Source: an uncultured Flavobacteriaceae bacterium
Lineage (GTDB): Bacteria; Bacteroidota; Bacteroidia; Flavobacteriales; Flavobacteriaceae
Direction of reading: 5' to 3'
Length of the DNA: 35,562 nt
Assembly (NCBI GenBank): GCA_937136755.1
Contig: CAKZOR010000026.1
Coordinates: 1 to 35,562 of the forward strand
In this document: positions 25,076 through 34,400 of the stretch, in pieces
Position numbering within the stretch: position 1 is the first letter of the stretch
Layout: each line of letters starts with the position of its first letter
Translations under genes and position numbers: made by a program
Notes under the pieces: generated by a model
What the model was told of the DNA's origin: nothing
The model's database searches: none
The model's input: the letters and a program-made list of their open reading frames with translations, nothing else

Positions 25076-25873
25076 ATGAATCACATTCTCGTTCCCATAG
25101 GAAGTAGTCCAGACATTCACGAAACCCTCCAATATGCGGTAGATTTTGCAGCTCCTTTACAATCCAAAATATTTGTAATGGAGGTATTTAATGCCCCTTC
25201 TGCTCCAGGAACACTAGTGAATGTTTCTGAAAAAGTAGCTCAGCAAAACAAAGCACATTTACTGGAAGTTATAGGTAAAGTAGACCCAAAAGGCTTAGAG
25301 ATTAAAGCAGTCACTTACAACGGAAGTGTGGTAGAGGGCGTTAAAGCAATTGACAAAGATCTGGGGATAGATCTAATTATTATGGCCCCTAGACACAATG
25401 ACATACAAGATATTTACTATTTAGGCCCTACCTCTGGAAGTATTATTAAACGAACCAATATTCCTACCCTGATTGTCCCTAAAAAGGCAGTATTTAAACC
25501 GTTTAAAAATATACTAACAGCTTTTAAATCAGGTATTCTTAAGAGAAATAGAATTTTAACGCCTCTTTTGGAGATTCAAAAAAACCACCAATCTACCGTA
25601 TCTCTGCTATTGGTTAAAACCCCTGGATATACAGACGCAGATTTAAAAATAAGTACCGCTCTAATGGACATGAGTGGTCAGGTGAACATCACTCAAAACG
25701 CCACAACCTATTTGGGCGTTTTAGAGCATTTTAGAGACCAAAAACCGGACCTTTTGTGTGTTTTTAGAAGAAAAAGAGGCTTTTTTAACAATTTATTGGA
25801 AAAAAGCACCATTCTAAAATCTGAATTTCACGTCTCTATTCCTGTATTGGTTTTAAGTGTGAAAAAGGATTGA
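25076..25873 (+). CDS. Universal stress protein family protein (tandem UspA-like)
   Basis: 265-residue cytoplasmic protein made of two UspA-like halves: the first starts MNHILVPIGSSPDIHETLQYAVDFA and ends IIKRTNIPTLIVPK, the second starts near FKNILTAFKSG and ends FHVSIPVLVLSV. The ATP-binding motif of ATP-type Usp (G-2x-G-9x-G-S/T) is not apparent in either half, so this is likely a non-ATP-binding type. It stands alone before the tRNA gene. Confidence 0.85.
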   Translation: MNHILVPIGSSPDIHETLQYAVDFAAPLQSKIFVMEVFNAPSAPGTLVNVSEKVAQQNKAHLLEVIGKVDPKGLEIKAVTYNGSVVEGVKAIDKDLGIDLIIMAPRHNDIQDIYYLGPTSGSIIKRTNIPTLIVPKKAVFKPFKNILTAFKSGILKRNRILTPLLEIQKNHQSTVSLLLVKTPGYTDADLKISTALMDMSGQVNITQNATTYLGVLEHFRDQKPDLLCVFRRKRGFFNNLLEKSTILKSEFHVSIPVLVLSVKKD

Positions 25874-25895
25874 TTCTTTTGATTAAATTAAAGGT

Positions 25896-25925
25896 TTGAG
25901 ATTATAAAAAAAAGTAGTTTCTTTG
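25896..25925 (+). promoter_or_regulatory. Promoter of tRNA-Ala
   Basis: TTG at 25896-25898, 19 nt, then TTTCTTTG at 25918-25925, which matches TAnnTTTG in seven of eight positions. The predicted start is just before the mature 5' end of the tRNA at 25935. Confidence 0.6.
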
Positions 25926-25934
25926 CCTTGCCTT

Positions 25935-26008
25935 GGGGGATTAGCTCAGTTGGCTAGAGCGCTTGCCTGGCAGGCAAGAGGCCAGCGGTTCGAATCCGCT
26001 ATTCTCCA
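25935..26008 (+). tRNA. tRNA-Ala (anticodon GGC)
   Basis: A 74-nt cloverleaf. Acceptor GGGGGAT pairs with ATTCTCC (including a G3-U70 wobble, the alanine identity pair), D arm GCTC/GAGC, anticodon stem CTTGC/GCAAG with loop CTGGCAG (anticodon GGC, reads GCC and GCU), variable AGGCC, T arm AGCGG/CCGCT with loop TTCGAAT, discriminator A. The 3' CCA is not encoded. It is the only RNA gene I found. Confidence 0.95.
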
Positions 26009-26040
26009 CTAAAAAAGCATCGGCTTTGGCCAAAAAAAAG

Positions 26041-26071
26041 AAAACCTTCACAGCAATGTGAGGGTTTTTTT
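26041..26071. terminator. Bidirectional terminator between tRNA-Ala and the AddB-like gene
   Basis: AAAACCTTCACA, loop GCAA, TGTGAGGGTTTT: a 12-bp stem with one G-U pair, followed by T residues on the plus strand and by T-rich sequence on the minus strand. It serves the convergent tRNA and AddB-like genes. Confidence 0.82.
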
Positions 26072-26076
26072 AAACC

Positions 26077-28809
26077 CTAAACTTCCTTCTCCACAAAAGG
26101 CTTCTCTATATTAAAGAGCTCTTGAACTACGCCAATAAGCACTTCTTTAAATTCGCTGAAAGCACCTTCTTCTACAGTGCTTTTGTCTGAGGGTTTAAGA
26201 CTATCTTCAAAAAACATATAGCCCTCTTGAGTGTTTTTAAAACTATAGATTCCTGTTTTTACGGGTTCATTTCCGTGACTATTCCCATACAATGCCGCAT
26301 AGGAAAGCAGCTGAAAAATTTTGTCTTTTTCCGGGCTGTCCTTTAAATCTTCCCAGTCCTTGAGCTTTAATTCAGTGGGTTTCACCGCACCCGTTTTAAA
26401 ATCAATAATATGCGTTACCCCATTTCTTTTGTCTACACGGTCTAAACTCCCTTTGAATAAAACACTTTGGGAAACTCCTGGAATTTGAAGGGTCATTTGG
26501 TATTCTTTCTCGAGACTTTCAATATAAATTTCTTCTTTTTGAGCACATATTTGGTCGTACTCCAGGAAATCTTTTAGATATTCAAGCAACACAGAAAAAG
26601 CGATGAGGTTTTTCCCTTTAAGTGATTGGGTAGGGCTGTGGTGTTTTTCAAAAAAGTGGGCCAGAATATTGGGTAGCTGGGTCTTAATTTCCTTAAAGTG
26701 GTTTTCAGTCAAGATTTGACCAATACATGGGGTGTAAAGTGCTTCTAAGCTATCGTGAACAATTGTTCCAAAGGTATTATAAGCGATGAGTTCTTCTAGA
26801 ACTTCCGGATCTTTGAGTTTTAAAATATAACGCTTATAAAAATCTATAGGGTTCCTTATATAAGTATTTAATGCCGAGGGAGAAAAACCACTTGTTGCTT
26901 TTTCCAGTAATTTTTCAATAACACTTGGATCTTTTTTAATCTCCATTAACGTAGGTGTAACAGCATCTAAAACTGGCATGGCCAATTGGTGCACCACCTG
27001 AACTTTGTCTATTCCTTGTGTTTTTAATTGATGTATGAACCTACTGGGTTCTCCTCCTTCCAATACATCTGTTGCCGTGTTGTAAAGTAAGTATACGTTT
27101 TTTGCCCTTTGCAATAATCTGTAAAAATGATAGGCATACACTGCATCTTTTTCTTTAAAACTAGGTAGTCCAAAGATCTTTTTTAAGGAAAGCGGTATGT
27201 ATGAATTACTAGATTTTCCTCCAGGAAGAATACCCTCGTTTACATGAGAGATAACAACCGTTTCAAAATCCAGGTTTCTACTCTCCAACATACCCATAAG
27301 TTGGAGGCCCTCTAAGGCGTCTCCACTAAAAGAAAGTCTTTTTTTAGAAAGGGTTTCTAGATAAATTTTCTTTAAACCTGATAAGTTGTCAATGAAAGGG
27401 AAAGTAGTTAACTGTTGCTTAAGTCCTTCAAAAATCTCTTTGAAATATAAGACTTCAGAACTTATTTGAGGTAGTTTGTTTTTTTCTGAGAAATTGAATA
27501 GCACATTAAGTAGCGCTTTAAATCTAGCGACAAAAGCTACAGGGTCATGGGCTTTTTCTTTAAAAAGCAGGCTTATTTCTACCTCACTTTTTTCAAAGTA
27601 GGCCTTGATATAATCCGTATTTAAGCTTGAAATATTTTGTTTCTGGCAGTGGTGAACAAATGCTGTAACAGCATTGTATTGGTTCGCTTCTACTAAAGAC
27701 TTTATATAGGGATGGGTCAAAACATCCTGAACCTGTTTAATATGCCAACTGCTGGAATGATTGTTGGTGTGTAAGTCAAAAAAGTGCACTACCAATGCGG
27801 CCATTGAAACTCCAGACAACGGCGCCCCCATAGTAATATTGGCTTTTAGCCCACTAGGGATAGCGTGTATGGCAGGGTTTAATAGCTCCTCATCTCCTAA
27901 AACAATAGCCGTTTTTAAGACTTGTTCTTGGGGTAAATCATGTAAAATTTCTCCAATCAATTGTGCTTGGGACACACTTTTTGGGACACCATATATAGTA
28001 ATTTTCTTCTCTGTTGACAGGTATTCGTGAGAGATCCCTTTGGGGGTATTTTCTTTAAAATAAGGCCATTTATCCAAGTGTTTCCTCATAAAATAACCCG
28101 CTTCATGTAGGGGGTTCTCTAAAAAGTACTGGTCTAAGTCCCAATAAATTGCCCCTCTTTTTTCGGATAAGATATATTGTATAATGTCAGACTCAGAGGT
28201 GTTTAAAGCATTAAAACCAATGAAATAAAACTTTGTGTCTGGCGCATCTTTTAAAAATTGCGCAATATTTTCTTTTGCTTTTTTATACAATAAGCCTTGG
28301 TGCCCAATATCTTGCGCCAACATTTTTTTAGTAAAACGCTCGTAGAGTTCTGGAAGAATTTCCCAAAACCTCAAATACGCTTGAACCATCTCTGTCTTGT
28401 CTTCTTCAAGGGCCCAATGAGACACCTCTTGTAGACTTTGGATGTGTGTGTATAGTTTATTAGCGGCTACTCCGTAACGGTCTATTTCATTAAAATCTTG
28501 AAGTATGGTAGTACCCCAACCTATAAAACTTGAAAAAGATTCCTTTTCTTTTATATCGGTCTCTAAATAACTTTCATAGAGTAGGCAAAGGGCGGTTTCA
28601 GTACTTGCCGGTTCAATAAACGCAAGCTTACCAATAAAGGCCTCTATGCTCAGAAATTCGGGGGCAAAAATAGTTTTTGAATTATTTTTTTTGAGGTAGT
28701 TTGCCGCAAATACCCCTGCTCTTTTACTAGGAAACACCCATGTAGTATTGGAAAAATCAGGGTTTTCTTGAATTATTTTATCTGTGATTTGTGCTAGAAA
28801 AGGGATCAT
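26077..28809 (-). CDS. PD-(D/E)XK nuclease family protein, AddB-like
   Basis: 910-residue partner of an AddAB-type helicase-nuclease. The C-terminal RecB-like nuclease is intact: histidine in FGTIVHDSLEALY, D790 in GSLDRVD, DFK at 803-805, and QxxxY in QLLSYAALY (Q833, Y837). The N-terminal helicase-like region has no Walker A motif (VFPSKRAGVFAANYL is in its place). The Fe-S cysteines of Bacillus AddB are also missing: NPIDFYKRY occurs where a cysteine-proline motif normally starts the nuclease domain, and there is no C-terminal cysteine cluster. It probably acts with the UvrD/AddA-like protein encoded three genes away on the same strand. The ompA terminator lies 31 nt upstream. Confidence 0.87.
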   Translation of the reverse strand: MIPFLAQITDKIIQENPDFSNTTWVFPSKRAGVFAANYLKKNNSKTIFAPEFLSIEAFIGKLAFIEPASTETALCLLYESYLETDIKEKESFSSFIGWGTTILQDFNEIDRYGVAANKLYTHIQSLQEVSHWALEEDKTEMVQAYLRFWEILPELYERFTKKMLAQDIGHQGLLYKKAKENIAQFLKDAPDTKFYFIGFNALNTSESDIIQYILSEKRGAIYWDLDQYFLENPLHEAGYFMRKHLDKWPYFKENTPKGISHEYLSTEKKITIYGVPKSVSQAQLIGEILHDLPQEQVLKTAIVLGDEELLNPAIHAIPSGLKANITMGAPLSGVSMAALVVHFFDLHTNNHSSSWHIKQVQDVLTHPYIKSLVEANQYNAVTAFVHHCQKQNISSLNTDYIKAYFEKSEVEISLLFKEKAHDPVAFVARFKALLNVLFNFSEKNKLPQISSEVLYFKEIFEGLKQQLTTFPFIDNLSGLKKIYLETLSKKRLSFSGDALEGLQLMGMLESRNLDFETVVISHVNEGILPGGKSSNSYIPLSLKKIFGLPSFKEKDAVYAYHFYRLLQRAKNVYLLYNTATDVLEGGEPSRFIHQLKTQGIDKVQVVHQLAMPVLDAVTPTLMEIKKDPSVIEKLLEKATSGFSPSALNTYIRNPIDFYKRYILKLKDPEVLEELIAYNTFGTIVHDSLEALYTPCIGQILTENHFKEIKTQLPNILAHFFEKHHSPTQSLKGKNLIAFSVLLEYLKDFLEYDQICAQKEEIYIESLEKEYQMTLQIPGVSQSVLFKGSLDRVDKRNGVTHIIDFKTGAVKPTELKLKDWEDLKDSPEKDKIFQLLSYAALYGNSHGNEPVKTGIYSFKNTQEGYMFFEDSLKPSDKSTVEEGAFSEFKEVLIGVVQELFNIEKPFVEKEV

Positions 28810-28840
28810 TGAACCGAGGGCTTAGCTTACTTAAAAATAT

Positions 28841-28866
28841 AAAAAGCGCCGTTAAAACGGCGCTCT
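28841..28866 (-). terminator. Terminator after the ompA-family gene
   Basis: On the minus strand AGCGCCGTT and AACGGCGCT form a GC-rich hairpin followed by a T run. It ends about 25 nt after the ompA-family stop and 31 nt before the AddB-like start, so the latter needs read-through or its own promoter. Confidence 0.88.
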
Positions 28867-28890
28867 TTCAAAACTTTATTTATCAATGGA

Positions 28891-30162
28891 TTAGTCTACC
28901 ACAACTTCTACCCTTCTGTTGAGCTTCCTTCCAGCCCTATTAGCGTTAGTGGCTATTGGTTTTGTTTCTCCGTAGCCCAACACTTGAAAACGATTAGCAG
29001 CAATGCCTTTGTTGACCATATAATCTACAATTGACTGAGCCCTTTCCTCTGAAAGCTTTTGATTAAAAGCTTTAGTTCCTCTGCTGTCTGCATGGCCGGA
29101 AACGGTAAATGTTGCTTCAGGATATTCTTGGACTATTTCTAAAATATGATTTAGAGCAGGATAAGATTCTTCTAAAATCTCTGCTTTTTCCAAGACAAAC
29201 AAAATGGTCTTTGAATAGTCGTCTAATTGTTTCTGCACCGCTGGGCACCCATTGTTTTCAGGAACCCCTGCTACTTCTGGACATTGGTCCTGGGTGTCTT
29301 TTATACCGTCTCCATCGGTGTCAGGACAACCATTAAAAGCCAATATTCCCGGGGTATTTGGACACTGGTCTTCGGGATCTATCACCCCGTCTCCGTCACT
29401 ATCTGCACAGCCATTAAACTCTGGCAATCCCGGCGTATTTGGACATTGGTCTTTGGAATCGACAATTCCGTCTCCATCGCTGTCTGGGCAGCCGTTAAAC
29501 TGAGCCAAACCTGCAACATCAGGACATTCGTCTTGTTTGTCATAAACACCGTCCTTATCTCTATCAGAACCACCTCCTTTTATAGAAATACCAAAACTGT
29601 GTTGAATATGGGCCACTCCTGAAATATTTTTTGTGTGTTTGTACACACTCTCATAGCTCAATCCAATAAAGTCATTGAACCAGTAATTTAATCCAAGTCC
29701 AACATTAGCCGTTGCAGAAGAATTTTCTTCCATCCAATAATGACCAAGACCTGCAGATACAAAAGGGTCTATTTTAGTGTTTTCTAGAAAAGCATATTGC
29801 ACGTTGGCATCTAAGGCATAATACATTTTGTTGGCTGGGGTATTTCCTAAGGTGGTTATTTTATTTAAAGAGCCCCTAAGTCCAACGGAAAATCCCTTGT
29901 CCAAGTACATGGATCCAGATACAAAGTTAGCTGCAGATATAAAATTCCAATGGTCTTTCACATTGAAAAATTCCTCGAACAGTTTTCCTGTTTCAAATGG
30001 ATTTACCGCATTGGTTGGAAATGCATCTATAGCATTGGTCCCCACAGTAATTTTAAAAGGATTGTTTTGGTCTTGGGCTTGAAGACTAAAAGAAAATAGT
30101 CCCAAACAGCCCATTACGAGATAGATGAAATTTTTGCGCATAAGGTTATTTTTTAGATTCAT
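28891..30162 (-). CDS. OmpA family outer membrane protein with TSP type-3 repeats
   Basis: 423-residue outer membrane protein. Order: signal peptide (FIYLVMGCLGLFSFSLQAQ), an N-terminal beta-barrel-like domain (about 30-195), four thrombospondin type-3 calcium-binding repeats (DxDxDGxxDxxDxCP, about 197-305), and a C-terminal OmpA-like peptidoglycan-binding domain with VSGHADSRGTKAFNQKLSEE and RRVEVVVD. It likely tethers the outer membrane to the cell wall. A second ATG (30141) gives MRKNFIYLVM, a more compact signal peptide, and may be the true start. Located 65 nt after kbl. Such proteins are very common in Flavobacteriia. Confidence 0.9.
   Translation of the reverse strand: MNLKNNLMRKNFIYLVMGCLGLFSFSLQAQDQNNPFKITVGTNAIDAFPTNAVNPFETGKLFEEFFNVKDHWNFISAANFVSGSMYLDKGFSVGLRGSLNKITTLGNTPANKMYYALDANVQYAFLENTKIDPFVSAGLGHYWMEENSSATANVGLGLNYWFNDFIGLSYESVYKHTKNISGVAHIQHSFGISIKGGGSDRDKDGVYDKQDECPDVAGLAQFNGCPDSDGDGIVDSKDQCPNTPGLPEFNGCADSDGDGVIDPEDQCPNTPGILAFNGCPDTDGDGIKDTQDQCPEVAGVPENNGCPAVQKQLDDYSKTILFVLEKAEILEESYPALNHILEIVQEYPEATFTVSGHADSRGTKAFNQKLSEERAQSIVDYMVNKGIAANRFQVLGYGETKPIATNANRAGRKLNRRVEVVVD
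29245..29568. repeat. Tandem repeat, 81-bp period, in the ompA-family gene
   Basis: Copies of CCGTC begin at 29306, 29387, 29468 and 29549, exactly 81 bp apart, corresponding to four 27-residue TSP type-3 units. The units are clearly similar in DNA, so copy number may vary by slippage or recombination. Confidence 0.85.
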
Positions 30163-30227
30163 ATGCTAAGATATAAAACACAGTTCATTAGGCACAATAG
30201 TTGCAGTTTAACGGCAATTTAGAACCT

Positions 30228-31421
30228 TTAAACGACCCCTAGTTGTTTGCCTACCTTCTCAAATGCCCTAAGAGCCTGGTTTAGTTCTGATTGACTGAGT
30301 GCTGCAGAGAGTTGCACCCTAATTCTTGCTTTTCCTTTGGGAACCACAGGATAAAAGAATCCAATCACATAAACCCCTTCTTTTAAAAGTTCTGAGGCCA
30401 TTTTCTGAGCCAATGGAGCGTCGTAAAGCATAATAGGAACAATAGCGGAGTCTCCATCTACTATGTCAAAACCAAGGGCTTTAATTCCTTTTTTAAAATA
30501 ACGGGTATTGGCCTCTAGTTGGTCTCTGAAAGAAGTGTCTTTTTCAATAATCTCAAACACTTTAATAGACGCCCCCACAATAGCTGGAGCCAAAGAGTTT
30601 GAAAACAAATATGGTCTTGATCTTTGGCGGAGCATTTCTATAATTTCTTTTTTACCAGTGGTGTATCCGCCCATGGCGCCACCAAGGGCCTTTCCAAGGG
30701 TTCCTGTAATAATATCTACTCTTCCCATCACGCCTTTTGCTTCGAGAGACCCCCTTCCGCTAGCCCCTAAAAATCCAGCAGCATGACATTCATCTACCAT
30801 CACTAGTGCATTGTACTGGTCTGCTAAATCACAAATTTGGTCCAATGGCGCAACCAAGCCGTCCATGGAAAACACCCCGTCTGTGACGATAATTTTAAAC
30901 CTAGCACCATCTTCTTGGGCTTGCTTTAATTGAGCTTCTAAGTCTACCATATCACTGTTGGCATAGCGATATCTTTTGGCCTTACATAGCCTTACTCCGT
31001 CAATGATTGAGGCGTGGTTTAAGGCATCTGAAATAATCGCATCTTCAGGGCCAAATAACGGCTCAAATAGGCCCCCGTTTGCATCAAAAGCCGCAGCGTA
31101 TAAAATGGTGTCTTCCGTTTGGTAAAAGGAAGCTATCTTTTGTTCTAATGTTTTGTGAATATCTTGGGTGCCGCAGATAAATCTTACAGAAGACATTCCA
31201 AATCCATGGGTATCTAAGGTGTCTTTGGCGGCTTTAATTACCTCAGGGTGTGCAGAAAGCCCTAAGTAGTTGTTAGAACAAAGATTAATGACCTGCGCCC
31301 CATTGGTGAGCGCAACATCTGCCCCTTGGGGCCCATTTATGACACGTTCACTTTTAAATAAACCGTCTTTTTTTATTTGTTCTAGCTCTTCTGCCAGGAA
31401 TGATCCAATCTCTTTATACAT
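30228..31421 (-). CDS. kbl: Glycine C-acetyltransferase (2-amino-3-ketobutyrate CoA ligase)
   Basis: PLP enzyme that cleaves 2-amino-3-oxobutanoate with CoA into glycine and acetyl-CoA in threonine degradation. Alpha-oxoamine synthase motifs: NLCSNNYLGLS, FGMSSVRFICGTQDIHK, DECHAAGFLG and PLP lysine K244 in TGTLGKALGGAMGG. 397 residues, the E. coli Kbl length. The track start is 15 codons upstream in sequence overlapping the helicase gene; the ATG giving MYKEIGSFLAEEL is preferred. The threonine dehydrogenase partner tdh is not in the window. It lies 16 nt after the AddA-like gene. Confidence 0.93.
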   Translation of the reverse strand: MYKEIGSFLAEELEQIKKDGLFKSERVINGPQGADVALTNGAQVINLCSNNYLGLSAHPEVIKAAKDTLDTHGFGMSSVRFICGTQDIHKTLEQKIASFYQTEDTILYAAAFDANGGLFEPLFGPEDAIISDALNHASIIDGVRLCKAKRYRYANSDMVDLEAQLKQAQEDGARFKIIVTDGVFSMDGLVAPLDQICDLADQYNALVMVDECHAAGFLGASGRGSLEAKGVMGRVDIITGTLGKALGGAMGGYTTGKKEIIEMLRQRSRPYLFSNSLAPAIVGASIKVFEIIEKDTSFRDQLEANTRYFKKGIKALGFDIVDGDSAIVPIMLYDAPLAQKMASELLKEGVYVIGFFYPVVPKGKARIRVQLSAALSQSELNQALRAFEKVGKQLGVV

Positions 31422-31437
31422 GACTACTTTTTTAATT

Positions 31438-34400
31438 TTATACAAATATAGGCCGCACATTTGCACCGTCTACGTAGACTAATATTTTATTTTCTACCTG
31501 GTATCCCATCTCTTCTAAAAGCGCGCCGTAGCTTTTTATTTGAACCTGGTCTTCTTCTTTCTCAGCACCTGTTTTATAGTCAATAACGGTCACCTTATTG
31601 TCATTAAAGACCAATCGATCTGGTCTTACCACGGAACCATTTTGGGTAAAAATATCTTTTTCATTATAAGCCCTAATTCCTTTTTGGTAATATTTCTCCA
31701 ATCGCTCATGAGATATTATTCCCAGGGCTTGGATTTTAAGCATTTCAAGGTCTGAGGTGGGGTAAGCCTTTATGGTTTTTTCAAGCGATTTCTCTAAAGG
31801 GTGAATATCCAGTTGCTCTAATAGATAATGCAGTTGCTGGCCTAATTTTTTGGCTTTTAATAGGTTTTCTGAGACCAAAGTATCCTGGTGCAGGAGTAAG
31901 GCATAGCGTTGCTGGGTGTTTTCATTGGATTGAAAGACTATGTCCTTAGGCTCGTGTTCATGGCCGGCGTTTGTTTCTTCTAGCATTTTAAAGTCGCCAA
32001 AAGTGTAGCGCTGCTTTTGTGCAGACCATTCCCCCTCACTCATGAGATAATCTATGAGCAGTCCAGCATATTGTTTTGTATTCACTTTTCCATCTTTATT
32101 TATAGCCATATTACCCATCACAAAAAGTGCCTGAGAAGCCCTTGTTAGGGCTACGTACAATATATTAAGTGCGTCTAGCACCAAGCGTTCATCTTCTTCT
32201 TGAATAAATTGTTTTGCCACTGCATTGTATTGTGCCACTTGGTCATTTTTAGCTAGAAGCAGGTATTCAAATCCATTAAATTCTTCCTTTGGAACAGGCA
32301 GCCAAAAAGTAGGATTGCGCGACTCTTTTAAAGGTGTTTCTGCAAATGGAAAAATGACCACTGGGAATTCGAGTCCTTTGGCCTTATGAACGGTGAGAAT
32401 TTGAATGGCATTTAAGCCATCTGGGGCTGAAATACTCCAATGCGATTTTTTCTGTTCCCAATATTGAAGGAAAACGTTTGGACCCTCTCCTTCTTTTAGG
32501 CCTATTTCAGACACAATGTCTAAAAAGAATTGCAGATAAGCGTCTTTTCCATTGGTCAATGAAAAAGCGCCCATGGCCATAAGGCAGAAATCATACAAAG
32601 ACTCCGTAGTTAAAGTTTTGGGATTAAATCCAAATTCCGATTTAAAAAAGGCTAAAGCATCTTCTAAAGAAGTCTTTATGTACTGATGTACAGAAATTTT
32701 ATTTTGCGTCTGAGCCAGATATGCCAGTAATGGATAGGCTTGAAAAGGAGTGGTTTCTTCATAAACAAAGCGAATTAACTGAACTAGAAAACGCACTTTA
32801 GGGTGGTTGTCTAAAAGTAAGGATTCAGAAGAAATCACAGGGATTTGTTTTTCTATCAAGTACTGAGCCAGGAGTACCCCGTGTTTTTTTTTGCGGGTTA
32901 AAAGACAAATATCCCCATAAGAAAACCCTTTTTCTACCGAATCATTGATGGCTTCTAACACTTTTTCGCAATAAAGCGCTTCTTTGTCAGGGTTATCTTC
33001 AATAAATTCTAAAGATACAAAACCACCACTTTCTTTACGGGGCTTTTGGTGGCTGCTATCTCGGTATAAGGCCGCAAAATTTTCTCTTTCTAAATAGCTT
33101 GCGGTGTAGTTAAAGAAACGGTTGTTGAATGCCACTATTTCAAAGTGACTCCTAAAATTATTCGGGAGATGAATCACCTTTGGGCTGGCAGCAGGGAAGG
33201 CTTTGTTTTCATAGAGATCAATAAATTGTTCTGCGTTACCGCCACGCCATCTATAAATAGATTGCTTGGCGTCTCCAACCAAAAGCAGGGAGCCTCTTTG
33301 CCCTCTTTCATCTTCAGATACCACGGCATTTTCCAGTAGTGGTTTTAGGTTGTCCCATTGTAGTGTGGAGGTGTCTTGAAATTCATCTATAAAAAAATGA
33401 CTGTATTGTTCTCCCATTCTCTCGTATATAAAAGGGACAGATTGGTTTTTTATAGCGCCTTGTATTTTTTTATTGAATTCAGATATGGGTAGTATTTCTT
33501 GGGCTTCACAATAGCTTTTTACTTGGTATTGCAAGGCATTGATAAGTCTTAGGGACAGTAAGTGCTTGTGGGCATTTAGATAAAAATATTGAAGGGTCAT
33601 GGCAGATAAAATAACCTTCATAAAACCATGTAATTGAGGCTGAATACTCAGAATGGTCTCTTGGGCTTCTACAGGAGTTTTGCCGGTGAATAATTTGGTG
33701 TCTTCAAATTCTTGAATCCATTTGACAGTAGTGTCTGGAAGCCCACCACCAATAATTTTATCTATAAATTTCGGCAGGGACTGTCTGCTGAAATCCGTGG
33801 CGATTAAACCACTTTCAGACAGCAGGGTCTTCATGCTTTTAGCCGCATCTCTGTATAGGGTTTCACTTTGAGAGGCCTTGGATTTGAGTGTTTTTTTTAG
33901 GTTTTCAAAATCCGATAATTTCTTTGTTGACAGGTGCTCTAAGGCTTGAATATGCTGGTCTGAAAAAAGTAGTTTCCCTATATTTTTGAGATCAAAACTC
34001 AAGTCCCAACTCTTGTCTTCTGCAATTTTTTCTAGGGCAAATGCTACTAATATATCCGTCAATGCCTTGTCGTTTCCCGCCCGATCAATCAGGGCATTTA
34101 CGCCCTCTGAAAGTACCAGATCCGTATCTAATTGCACCTCAAAATTTTGTGGAAGTTTAAGGTCTTTGGCAAAAGTTCTAATGAGTCGATGGTTAAATTT
34201 ATCTATAGTAGACACCTCAAAAAAAGCGTAATTGTGCAGCAGTCGCATTAGGACTTTTTTGGATTTTTTCTGAAGCGCTTCTCCTGAATATTCAAGCTCT
34301 TTAGCCACCTCTGAAAAAAGAGCACTGCTTTTTTTGGGGCAGGGTAGGGAAGAAAAATCTGCTAAAGCCGTTAGAATTCTTTCTTTCATTTCGTTTACCG

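Noticed and set aside
25935-26008. tRNA-Gly reading of the tRNA gene
   Set aside because: Folding places U33 before GGC in a 7-nt loop, giving anticodon GGC (alanine), and the G3-U70 pair agrees with alanine identity.
29227-29622. Overlapping plus-strand ORFs (131 and 83 residues) opposite the OmpA repeats
   Set aside because: They arise from the 81-bp tandem repeats, which keep several frames open at once; the minus-strand frame encodes recognisable TSP3 repeats.
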